A DNA stretch of 64,000 nt from Phoronis australis (Eukaryota; Phoronida; Phoronidae): positions 1,095,471 to 1,159,470 of the forward strand of contig NMRA01000039.1 of assembly GCA_002633005.1 (NCBI GenBank), given 5' to 3'. Every line of letters begins with the position of its first letter. Within the stretch, counting starts at the first letter, position 1. Positions 45,785 to 56,945 of the stretch are shown here, in pieces. The translations under genes and the position numbers were made by a program. The notes under the pieces are model-generated. The model was not told the origin of the DNA. It saw only the letters and a list, made by a program, of their open reading frames with translations, and made no database searches.

Positions 45785-46095
45785 AGCCCATGCCGTCCTT
45801 CGGTCTTGTTAGAGCTGTACCTGTAGCGCGCAAACGACCAGTGACTATGCAGCGCTCCACTTGGATTGCAACTATCCTCACGTGGTGACAGTGCAAAATG
45901 TGCGCGTGCAATCTTCACGTGCTGCATAGGTCACAGCAGTCATGTGTTAGCTGTCAAGTTCTGAGTTGTAGAGCAGTTTTAAATATTTGTAATTAAAGTT
46001 AGAAAAACTAATTCAGGTTTTTTGTGTTTGGGATGTTTATGTTCCAGACTCTGTGATTCAATATTTTCAATGTAAGGTTCTGCAGCTGTATTATT
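45785..46095 (-). repeat. Dispersed repeat R3, copy 2 (inverted)
   Basis: This is the reverse complement homologue of 17570-17930, sharing ACGACCAGTGAC, TTGGATTGCAACTA and TCACGTGCTGCATAGGTCAC. Confidence 0.7.
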
Positions 46096-46724
46096 TCGAC
46101 CACCTGTCGGAGGTATGCAGACATAAGCCAGTCGTCAGTCAAAAGTTACCGCAAAGGCATTAGTCAAAAGCAAGTACTTAAGGTTTTAATTTTAAAAAAT
46201 ACTAACACTATGAATGGGATGAGCCTGAGATAGAAGTAGTTCATACACGTACCTGCGTCAGTAAAAATAATTCGAGACGAAGCCCCCATTATTCGGGTAA
46301 CCGGCACCACTGGTTTGTTATACAACTAAATTAGTGACGAGTTCCAACCAGCAGAGCATCCTTACCGAGTCGATGTTGTTGCAAACGGGACTTGGCGCTA
46401 GGCTCAACGAGCTGCAGGTCGCATTGGCAACCTGAATTTTGAAAATGCGAGCTGAGATTTTGGTCATCTTGTATTTAGTCGTAACATGCAACCTGGAATT
46501 TCCAATGTACAGACCACGGCGTACATATGTGATAAAACGTCACAAAACAGCCATGTTTCTATCCATTGTTTAACGATCAACTTACCAAATTTTGTGGTGA
46601 AAAAACATTTTTATTTTACATGCAAAATTTCCAGATTATCCTATTATAATATCACCTACAATATGGTACAGCGACACTGTTCGGTCCCGCTGTTTGCGCG
46701 CAATGTTCCCGCAAACTATGGCAG

Positions 46725-46945
46725 ACAAGTGAAATTCTGTTTTGTCAAATTCCTCCTCAAATATAAGGATCAAAAAAGTTTTATTGTATTGGTTGTGTGG
46801 TTTGTACTGTGTAGATGTCATAAAGCTACATTTGGTAAATTTCCCATTATTTGCAGTGAAGTAATTAACTTTGGAAAAATGGCAAATGTAAGTCTTCATT
46901 ATTCTTGTGCGAAATGGGTGGAGAAATACCGTGCTCACAAAACAC
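46725..46945 (+). repeat. R1-family 5' half
   Basis: TGGCAGACAAGTGAAATTCT, GTTTGTACTGTGTAGATGTC and GGTAAATTTCCCATTATTTG lead to CTTGTGCGAAATGGGTGGAG. This is the clearest R1 5' half in the window. It contributes a chance 184-codon ORF. Confidence 0.75.
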
Positions 46946-47306
46946 TCGACTTTCACTCTATTGTTGGTGAGGTATTTTGCTTTTTCACGAGTTTATGGCG
47001 TCTGGACGACTCCCCAGGTCACCTTGTGAACCTGTGCTGAAGACACTGATCCTGGTTAGTGTCTCTGGAACATAACAGTGTTGTTGTTTTCCAAGGAGCT
47101 GTTTTCAAGTGTTTATCTAATGGCTCAACAAAGTGTTGCTCTTTTCTCTCATTGATGTCCCAGTGAAGGCATGGTCATGAACTTTTGTCAGCAGATCTGG
47201 TTTAGTTAGTAATTTAACCTTTGTCTATCCTGTGCACATTTGAAGTTTTTTTTTAATTCTGCTGTTTTAGGTATGTTCAAATTTGTCAACTTATGTTGAG
47301 TACATA

Positions 47307-47787
47307 CCATAATCGTTCGGGTTAACGCACATGCTCAGTTAACCGCCCATCCCCGACTTTAAGTGGATTTTCGATTTAACCGCCCACTGCTCAGTTAAGC
47401 GCCCCCCTGCGATTTTTGAGGATTTCTAGTTAAGCGCCCACCTCTCTGTTAAGCGCCCATCCCCGACTTTTAAAGAATGAAGATTTAGCGCCTAGTGCTA
47501 AGGAAACGCGCGATTCCCTGACTTTTAGAAAAAGATCGACGATCACAATGAGTGCAACGACGCCAGGACTCCAAGACGGTGGTTTAGCAATCTGAATTAC
47601 AATACAGGTAACGAGTTATTGTCTTGGGTCATGAACTCACGTCAAAATANCCATGTTCGGTTAACCGCCCATCCCCTACTTTAGGTGGATTTTCGATTTA
47701 ACCGCCCACTGCTCGGTTAACCGCCCTTCCCCGATTTTTTGGATTCGCCAATTTAACCGCCCAGGGCGTTAACCCGAACGATTACGG
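47307..47787. mobile_element. Complete TAACGCCC-family TIR element with TA duplication
   Basis: The left end CCATAATCGTTCGGGTTAAC and the right end (reverse complement CCGTAATCGTTCGGGTTAAC) differ at one base, each flanked by TA. Interior modules GGTTAACCGCCCATCCCCGA and variants repeat near both ends. A single N (47650) sits inside, with near-copies of one module on either side. TA target duplication fits the Tc1/mariner type or relatives. No ORF is present. Confidence 0.9.
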
Positions 47788-47984
47788 TAGTAATTTGTCG
47801 GTTGCTGATACAACTATTTAAACAACTGGATGAAGAGTCTCCAATTTTCCGTTTTCAAAAAACAAATCCATACCATAAAATTATGTTTTATTTCCATTAT
47901 GTATATTGGCAAATCCTATTTTACCATTTCTACATAATAAATATCATCGAAATGTTCTGGGAATTTGTTTGCTTTGTGCATGCC

Positions 47985-48460
47985 ATCATTATTATTTCTC
48001 AAAACTGGGCAAAAAAACAGCACCACCTTCAGAAAGAATGTACACCTACTTGAGCATGTCAGCTGTAAAACTATCATCGATGGACTTGTTGCCACATTCA
48101 TGGAATTAGACGCATTATATCCTTAATTTTTGGTTATGGCAATATATCACCGATTTCGCACAACTCTATTTTTTGGGGGGCTCCTAACATTGTTGTGGAG
48201 GCCTACAAATTCTCAGAACATGGTCTGATGATAGCTATTATAGAGGACTTGAACATGGAAAAGCAATGATGTGCTAGAATGAGAACATTACATTTCACTT
48301 GTCTGCCACATTGTGTCCTTGGTGAGATTTTATCAGATATCAGAATTATGGTATCTACTACTGGATTATGTAATTTGCGTTAGAAACCTCCAATTCTTCG
48401 AAGGAAGTGGATCTCTGTGAATTTCATTCGTTATCGCGGAAAATCAGGATCCCCCAGCAG
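47985..48460 (+). repeat. Dispersed repeat R4 fragments
   Basis: TTATTATTTCTCAAAACTGG, CACCACCTTCAGAAAGAATG and CAGCTGTAAAACTATCATCG recur at 56695-56850. A TTCGTTATCGCGGAAAATCA segment (48430) has relatives near 53925 and 56920. An R1-type end (CATTTCACTTGTCTGCCACA) lies between them at 48292. Confidence 0.65.
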
Positions 48461-51400
48461 CAGCAGTTCAAAGAAAAAGTTTGTCGTTATGCAATTTTTG
48501 TGTTTGGTATTTGTTAAATAGCCATAGACAGTATTTTAAAATCTCACCTGTCTATTGCACAATATGGTAAACAAGTGGACTTTTGTTATTTTTTATAAAA
48601 CAGCAATTGCATCAAATGCTTTATCATTGTTAAGATTCTATTTCAAAGCAACCATAACGTAATGTTTGGGAAATTGTGGGTATTCACAACGATGTTAGAA
48701 AGCTTAGAAAAATGTCATGAAAAAATGACAATTTTTGCTATTATTTTTGTCCCAAATTTGTGAGATTTTACTTGAGATGTGAGCAAAGTTTGATTACATC
48801 TGCAATTTTTCCTTTTCATCCTTAGTAACTGGGATATTCAAATTTTGGCTAGAATGTGTGCTGTCACACTTAGGTGGGAAAAATCTTTTGGTCTATTCAC
48901 GGCACTTTTTTTGTCATGGTCAGGACTTTGTGGAAATATGAGAACACTTCCATTTTTCATATCATCACTGCATTACGACGTGTCATATTTTTATCAACTG
49001 ACTACACAGACCACAATCAAGGCATTTTAATATTTTTGTTGAGAGATGTGATGCGCTACAAAATTTTCATTTTTCCTTTATACACGGTAAGTGTAGCCAG
49101 AGCTAGTTTCTCTAGAATTCAGTTCCCAAGAGGGAAGTGACTGGACATTTCTCTGAACCACTGCTTAAAACTGTACTGTATGTTTCGTCATTGGATTCAT
49201 TATCTGTGAATGACATTGCCGTGTACCAGTCCGTCTTTATCCCAACTTGCCCTGAGTTGTCTACGTTGTTTCATTATTTGCTCGTAATTGTCGCCGCATT
49301 CTTTCATCTTGCGCAGAGCTCATGGGAATCCCGATTGTTGCCATGGTCCGTCATTTAACTGTTGTGTTGCCCGAGTACTCTGATGGATCATTCCACATGT
49401 GTATGTCTGTGATAGGAACATCCATATTTTTCCATATCATTTGCAGTCTTTTGTGTAGAGTACGTGTGTACTTATTCATATAGGTGTGATTGATAATGAG
49501 TGATTCAGTCTAGCATGCAGCTAGATTCTACTTTTTAAGGGAGCATTTCAAGACTCATTTTATGAGAAATCCAGGCTCTTTTAACAGGACTTCACGACAG
49601 CTATCGAAAAAGTACGTTTTAGAACTGACATTGCGTAATGGCAGTGTTATATGTTTTGGTAAAAATGTTTATTCAAGTTTTAGATATAGGGCATAAAAAT
49701 CCTTTGGCAAGTCACTAGACCACATCACAGTGGGTTTATTTGATTCTTCAATTCAAAATCCTTGAGTTGGCAAACACTGTTCGACCACTGACTGCATTTG
49801 AGTAGCTCTGTCTCTTCGGTTCTGATATAGTGTGTGTTCTGGGAGGCTACTTTCCAGCCAGTTTGACACAATAGCAAATGGTAGTATTTTGCAAATATGA
49901 GCTCACCACCTTGTAGTTCATGCTAAGTGGCATGCTAAAGTCTTAGATGGTTTGCCCAGGAATCAATCCGAAGAACTTTGCACATAGACAGAATCCAGAA
50001 AGGACTAAGTCAGTTAGTCAGTCAAAGAAATTCTATTAAATGCTTTTGTAATGTATAATTTCATATATTGTTTTACTTGGAATGATTTATCTTTATGAAT
50101 GTAAAATTACCGCCTAGAATTGAGACTCTGTTCTTACCAAATTTATTTGACTATTGGGTAATATTGCTGATTAACCTTTTATTTTTATTTATTCAATTGA
50201 CACACCAACCTGATGGACTGTGTACAGCATGGATCTCACTCCTCGAATGGCTTGGTTTTGCATTTACTCGAGGCGCACTCGACATGCAGTAGCTGACACT
50301 GCGGCGGCTGTTCTTGTCACAGGTTTGAGAGGTAGAGCAAGTTGCACTCGATCAGTTGCTCCGGTGTCAACTGCACACTTAAACAAATGGCGCGAAGCAG
50401 AAGGGATCATGTTTTATTGTGTTTGCACAATAACGCATACATGCATTGTTTTGGACAGTTGTCATTGTTAATCCCAAATTTCTTCCTTGCTGATCCAGTT
50501 AGTGACTGAAGTGGAGAAACTTGAGTCATGACAAATCATGCTGTGTCAAATATTCCTCAGGTAAAAAGGGCTTTACTTAGGGGCAACTTTACACATGTGA
50601 CAAGATACGCTTTCATGTCAAGGTAGGCTAACTTGTTCTAGGGTAACTATTACCCCCAGTGCAGTTCGCAGTGTGGACACTAGGACCCTTGATTACTCGA
50701 TTTTGGGGCTGAATATAGGCCATCCATTCTCCTATCAAAATATTTTAAAAAATCACACGAAATTACCTTCATCGTCTTGGATACTTGAAGGCGTGGCCGA
50801 TGAGGGTTGGCACTGGAGGAGGGAGATTTTTTCCTCAGGGTGTGTAATATGGACACTCGGCTGGCTGTGGGCCAAGTTGGCATGAGCAAGGTGACTCATA
50901 GTGTGGACATGCCTTAAGCAGACTTCATAGTTGCTTGTATGCAGCAGGTTAATAAAAAGACTCAAATATGTTAAACTGAATGTGAAATCCCACTTTGCTG
51001 TTCCTTGTTGCTGGTATGTTCACACTTCTCATCTCTCAATGAAAACAGTAATGGTTTTAATGCTACATTATGGCCAAAACTGTTTATTTCTTAAATTTGG
51101 TACAACCTCCAACCTTGAGCGAAATGAATCTCACTATCCCAAACTCCAGAATTTTTGCACTAATCACATTGTTCACAAGGTGGTGTTAAGGAATTTACCT
51201 CAGCCAGGGAAGTATGGATAGTTCTGAAAATACACACTCTGTGTGAGTGCACTGAACAATGTGGAAAGTTCAACATAAGACAAACCTACTGAGTTGGGTT
51301 TTTAAATAGCTAAACATTGTGCATGGAAAGTTTATTAGTCTCTCCAATTTAGTCAGACAGTTAGGGTTACCTTTGATGTGAAGTGCCAGTGGTGGTCATC

Positions 51401-53113
51401 CTTGCCTGGCCTCCTCAAGTGGTGCAGGATCCTCAGGGCCTTCTGAGATGGATTTTTCTCAGGGGAGGAGAAAGTTCTCCCCCAATCAACACCACCCCCA
51501 TTCCCCGCAAGCCCCTTGTGTCACTCCTCATTTTCTGTGTCTCGAGTAGCCAAAAATTGTGTTCTGTAATGTTTCAAATCGTCACTTTGTGAGTTAGAAT
51601 TGATTGTAATCTCAAGGAGAAATTTTTAATCAATTGACAGAAAATTTTCAACTTGTCTAGGATAATTTTACATTATTTTTAAATAGTTTTCAAAGGGGAT
51701 TTGGACTGGTATTTAACCCCTAGATCTAGCCATCGAGGTGTCCCGCGGAGTGTCCAAGTGGACACCCTGGCTAGGACGTCTTGTTCTACATTTGGATGTC
51801 ATGTGCAGTATTTAGCCCAGTTAAAGTCAGCGAGTGTACATCTGTGTTTAACTTTCTTATAGCAGCTCTGGGACCTCATTGTCCTGAAATCCAGGAAGAA
51901 CCCCTGATCCCAGCATTTTGCAAGTTGATCAATCAGTGTAAAGATCCCCCTGTTCTTAGCCAGTAATTTACACGCCAAACTAATCGTCATTTTTGCTGAG
52001 CCAATCTGCTAATGTATGCACGCGATATTTCATGTGATGCTGTGTATATGAAGGAACATTGCTATAGTCCGTCAGAATATTGATATTCATTGGATTGAGA
52101 AATGAAGTATAGAATTTCAAGAGTAAAGTTTTCTTTTTCCTACGCATCTGTAGTATAACTACTTTCGATCACCAATGTTGTGCAAACTTTCCTTGGTATT
52201 TCCCCGCTTGTTGTAGACGCTGTTAGCTAGTTAAAATCATCAGTTATGTTCCAGTGTTCCGGCTATCTATTGAAACTCTATCACTCGCCGTTTCTGTGTT
52301 GTGTCGTTTTGTCTTGCTGGTGAAAACAATGCGATTCATTGATCACAGTTGAGCCAGTAATTGTACAAATGAGTTGCATTGTACTCCGAATTGATCTTGA
52401 ACATTTGAAAACCTTAACATCCCCAAGCAGTTGGGAGTTTCAGTCTGCTGCATACAGCACCAGTTTACATACACCCTAAAATCTCATCAATTTAGGACAC
52501 AATATGGCCAACTAGGAAAATTTTATATGATCATTTTTTCCATGAAGCGTATGTAGTGCTCGCCAAATTGGACGGGTTTCCATGTTCAAGTTTTGTACCA
52601 CGGGTAGCATAAGGCAATGTTTTGAGAAGTTATAGACATTCTCAACAACCTTAGTAGCCTTCGAAATATGAAGAAAGTGCATTTTTGACAGTTACCTTTG
52701 TCCACATTTGGTGCGACTTGCGGTACATGGCCACAATAGAAATTGTTCATTTTGGGCGAAAATATATGCAAAAAGTTTTCAGAGGATTACAACATCACTG
52801 CAACTGTTCGTCCAGAGATTGTTCTCGTGTTGCAGAGTACAATCTAGTGCAGATTTTGACTTAACAAGCAGTTAATCCCGACTCCACAGGAACTTAAAAA
52901 GGTTAGGGATGCTATTTTGAAAACTTAAGGAGGACTTCACGTAATTTGTTGAGTCGAAACTATAATTTTACTCAAGAATAAATCAATTCAAGTTGACCTG
53001 TCGGCGATCGCGAGGCAGTGAGGCATCAGTCGGCGAGTTTTCTCTCTGGGATTTTCTGAAAATGCTCGTAATTTAACAACAAAGTTTGATAGCAATGCAC
53101 TGCAAGTATGTAG

Positions 53114-53624
53114 CAGGGCTTGGAATTTTCCGCGGAAACGCGGATTTCCGCTTTTTTGAAATGTGCTTTCCGCTTTTTTTATAATATTTCCACGTAAAAA
53201 AATCGGATTTGATATGAAATTTCCGCGGCAAATTCCTTTCTTACCGCGGCGTTGCAGACGACGTTCACCTCGGAAAGCGGAAGTCTTTATGTTTCGGAGG
53301 AACGTAAATTGTCAACATTGCCGGGGCATCTGAGTATAGCGTGGTCTGATTTTCAATGGCGGCTCGTGTTATTGTTAAGCGCGGCGACAAATACTACCGC
53401 TCTGCAGCCAAATTTGTGTGGGTTGGGAGTGGACGGGCGAGCGAAAAGGATGCAGATGCATGCTACTGATGGTGGTAACGTTTTTTTTTTTTTTCTTTTT
53501 TTTTTAGTCCTCCCGATTTTTGTCGCGGAAAGGTTCACATTGACCATTTCAAAGGCTGGTTATCGGGCATGATTTGGGCCGTAAAAGTTTCCGCGTCTTT
53601 TGTCATTGGTCATTCCAAGCCCTG
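53114..53624 (+). mobile_element. hAT-like element with CAGGGCTTGGAAT ends, copy 2
   Basis: This is the inverted counterpart of 34462-34974, 511 bp, with the same ends and the 6-bp direct flank ATGTAG (53108-53113 and 53625-53630). The embedded start codon is at 53356 and the first 19 codons match copy 1 except for one Ser/Ala change. A frame difference after AAK and a TGA follow, so the reading frame is broken here. Confidence 0.88.
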
Positions 53625-53732
53625 ATGTAGAAACTCTGTCATAGGTTACAGATGCATCACAGAGCGTAAATTTGATGAATTCTAGTTTACGATTTCACCT
53701 GTTTTGGAGACTGGGTTTCAACCATTTTGGGC

Positions 53733-53790
53733 TATAATAAGCACCCCCCTTCCTGAAGCGAATTTTTCTAAGAGCCCTGGGTGCTTATTA
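53733..53790. repeat. Short foldback sequence
   Basis: ATAATAAGCACCC is mirrored by GGGTGCTTATTA about 30 bp later; it looks like a miniature foldback element related in style to the TAACGCCC family. Confidence 0.6.
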
Positions 53791-54534
53791 GGGCGAATAC
53801 GGTATGTCTTTTAAGCAAAAATATTTCAATTCTAAAATGTACTACTGAAATTTGCTAATTCCATTTGAAACCTCTAATTCCGTAAAGAAGTCCGGTTTCA
53901 TGAATTACATTTGCATTATCGTGGAAAATCAGGACCTGTACCTGTCATGTTGATGGGAGACTTTCAAAAAGCAATGGCGGCCAATCATGTGGAACCGGTA
54001 ACCCTTATTGCCACTTGGCTGTACTTGGGGTATTCATGGCAGGTGGCATAGGGGACTGTCTTAACCTTGAGGAAGACTCTTTTACGGTGTAATAAGTGTT
54101 ATAAACAAAAGTAAATTGTCTTCTCGTCCTCTGGAGGTCACACCTGATCAGTGACCACATTGCTACTTGAATGTCTCCCATTGTTACTAATATTTATAAA
54201 GGAAATGGTCAGCTTGCAGTTGTCTAAAACCTATTAATCAGTTAGGCGTTGACTAACAGGATCTACTATTGTGCTCTTTTAAAAATTCTTGACAAGGTCT
54301 GATCTCCAATCATAGATGAAAGAAGGTTCCGGTGCTTGCCTTTTATTTTGAGAACTAGTTTTGCTTTTGTAGGCATATTTCAATATATGGTTAAAGAAAT
54401 GTACAGCAATTGACCTATTGCCAGGATTTTGATTGAGGACTTAACTGACCAGTCAGAATGCAACATTCTAAACACACCGCTGCTATTTTACCCGACAACA
54501 CGTCGGTGACTTTTCACTAGGCAACGGAGCTTGT

Positions 54535-55077
54535 GATAGGTCAACCTATCGCCAGGATTTTGACTAATAACTTATTTGACCAATCAGAATACAACATTCT
54601 TGACACACCTTTGTCTGCGTTTCTAAGCCGCCAATTTACCCGACAAACAACAGGTTGTCGGTGAGTTTTTACAAGGAGACAGAGCTTGCAATTGGTCGAT
54701 TGGAAATGTGACCAGTACTTGAAGCGCTGGCGTGGCAGTAGAGCCGGAGGCTGAGAGATGCGGAAATGAGTTTTAGTCAACATTTGCTTTACTGAGAATG
54801 ATATTATGCAAATGAAATGACCAGGATTTTTAGAGCTGGATTTCTACGTACCCCAATCGGCCCCTTGTAATTCCATCGACCCCTCAGGCTTGTTATTCGA
54901 CCCTCGACCCTCTTGCTAAGCACCGGTGTAGAACCTGTTTCTTGAAACATCTGTCTGGTGAAAAAATCAAAAATTTGACTGTTTGCCTGCATCAAAAGCA
55001 TAGAATTTTTAACAAATGTAGCCTCTTGATTTCATGATAACATTGTTTCTTCTCAGTACACAATTTTTATCAAACCC
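54535..55077 (+). repeat. Direct duplication, copy A (543 bp)
   Basis: This is nearly identical to 55079-55624 across a single N at 55078. Differences are two substitutions (ACTAATAAC/ACTGATAAC, GACAGAGC/GACATAGC) and small indels. About 130 bp just upstream (54410-54535) is an older, diverged copy of its beginning. Confidence 0.95.
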
Positions 55078-55078
55078 N

Positions 55079-55624
55079 GATAGGTCAACCTATCGCCAGG
55101 ATTTTGACTGATAACTTATTTGACCAATCAGAATACAACATTCTTGACACACCTTTGTCTGCGTTTCTAAGCCGCCAATTTACCCGACAAACAACAGGTT
55201 GTCGGTGAGTTTTTACAAGGAGACATAGCTTGCAATTGGTCGATTGGAAATGTGACCAGTACTTGAAGCGCTGGCGTGGCAGTAGAGCCGGAGGCTGAGA
55301 GATGCGGAAATGAGTTTTAGTCAACATTTGCTTTACTGAGAATGATATTATGCAAATGAAATGACCAACAGGATTTTTAGAGCTGGATTTCTACGTACCC
55401 CAATCGGCCCCTTGTAATTCCATCGACCCCTCAGGCTTGTTATTCGACCCTCGACCCTCTTGCTAAGCACCGGTGTAGAACCTGTTTCTTGAAACATCTG
55501 TCTGGTGAAAAAATCAAAAATTTGACTGTTTGCCTGCATCAAAAGCATAGAATTTTTAACAAATGTAGCCTCTTGATTTCATGATAACATTGTTTCTTCT
55601 CAGTACACAATTTTTATCAAACCC
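55079..55624 (+). repeat. Direct duplication, copy B (546 bp)
   Basis: This is the second copy of 54535-55077, 3 bp longer because of an AAC insertion at ATGACCAACAGG and a one-base difference near the end. Unique sequence follows. Confidence 0.95.
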
Positions 55625-55767
55625 AAATACCATAACACTTTTTTCATCTCTGAATATATTTTCTAACATCTACTATACTTACATTGATATAATGTTTTGG
55701 TCAGTCATTTCTCCGGCTATGTTCAGGTTGCACTTTTTTGGACGTTCTAATCATTTGCTGCCTTGAG

Positions 55768-56208
55768 TACCAGTGACCAGTTGCATGAAACAGTCCCAAA
55801 TAGGGACTTAAAGTAAGGTCCCTACTTCTTTTTGTGTATTTGTGTCTTTATGTACTCACAGATGCAATATTTTTCTTATCATTTCATCTTTATTACGAGC
55901 TCTTTGATTAGTGACATTTACTAATATAACTAAAAACTGAGCCCAGAGTTCATTGAAAATAAATGGGGACTCACTCCTTAAATTGAAGGTGTTGCATGAA
56001 AACATCCCTAATTATTATCGATGATATCGACAATTCAATGTAGAGTTCACTCGATTTGTATCAAAGTCAAAAATTGGCTTATAAATAAAACTAAAACAAT
56101 ACAAGACAGGCCAATCGATGTTTTCACAAGTCCAAACATTCGCAGTTGATTCAGGGAACTTAGTTGAGTCTATATTTGGGACTGTTTCATGCAGTTGGGC
56201 ACTGGTAC
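55768..56208. mobile_element. TIR element of the GCATGAAACAGTCCC family, copy 2
   Basis: The left end GTACCAGTGACCAGTTGCAT and the right end (reverse complement GTACCAGTGCCCAACTGCAT) extend the inverted repeat further out than is visible at 27691. The TIR continues GAAACAGTCCCAAAT. The element is 441 bp and non-coding; its interior is inverted relative to copy 1. Confidence 0.88.
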
Positions 56209-56694
56209 CTATGCACAGTCTTCTGAGAATGTTAAAACCTTAGAAATGACCAACAGAAACATCAATCCAATGTAAAAAATGGCCGCCACATCCACCATTT
56301 TGAATCCGACCATGACCAAAAACAATAGGCTTCCAGGACTTCCAGATCTACACGTCGTGTGCGAATTTCGTGTGAATCGGACGAAAATTGCGACCTATAG
56401 AGTACAAACAAAAAAAACTTGACGTCAGAGCAACATACTTGTAGGAATTCGAAGAATTCCGCCAAGTAATAATCTAGAGGTTGCTGTAAATGGACAAATA
56501 GGTCTTAGGAAAGTCATGTAGAGACCCTCATGTTTTCCGTTTCCAAGGGAAATCGTTTTAGCAAACATAATCCGTTTTTTTGTTATTTTAATTGATCAGT
56601 TCAAAGTGATCAGTAGCATAAAAATGATCTGGGATTACCTTTCTTTTCAGCTGAGTTATGCTGCAGCTATGTTTCACCAATAACTTTGTGCAAG

Positions 56695-56945
56695 CCCTGT
56701 TTATTATTTCTCAAAACCGGAATAAGAACAGCGCCACCTTCAGAAAGAATGAACTCCTTGAACACATCTGCTGTAAAACGATCAGCGATGTATTTGTGGC
56801 CAGAATGTATCGAATTTGATAGATTATAGTCTTTAATTTCTCATAATTAAAAAAACAGGAATAGAACTGTGGTATTGCTACTGAAAGACGTCAGATTCCG
56901 TGAACTCCGTCCGTTTTTCATCATTGCGGAAAATCGGGGTCTCTA
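56695..56945 (+). repeat. Dispersed repeat R4, copy 2
   Basis: It matches 47985-48135 in order (TTATTATTTCTCAAAACCGG, GCCACCTTCAGAAAGAATGA, TGCTGTAAAACGATCAGCGA) and ends with the CATTGCGGAAAATCGGG segment. Confidence 0.65.

Noticed and set aside
46486-47040. 184-codon plus-strand ORF, the longest real-base ORF in the window
   Set aside because: It runs through an R1 dispersed repeat, lacks domain character, and the corresponding repeat copies are not open.
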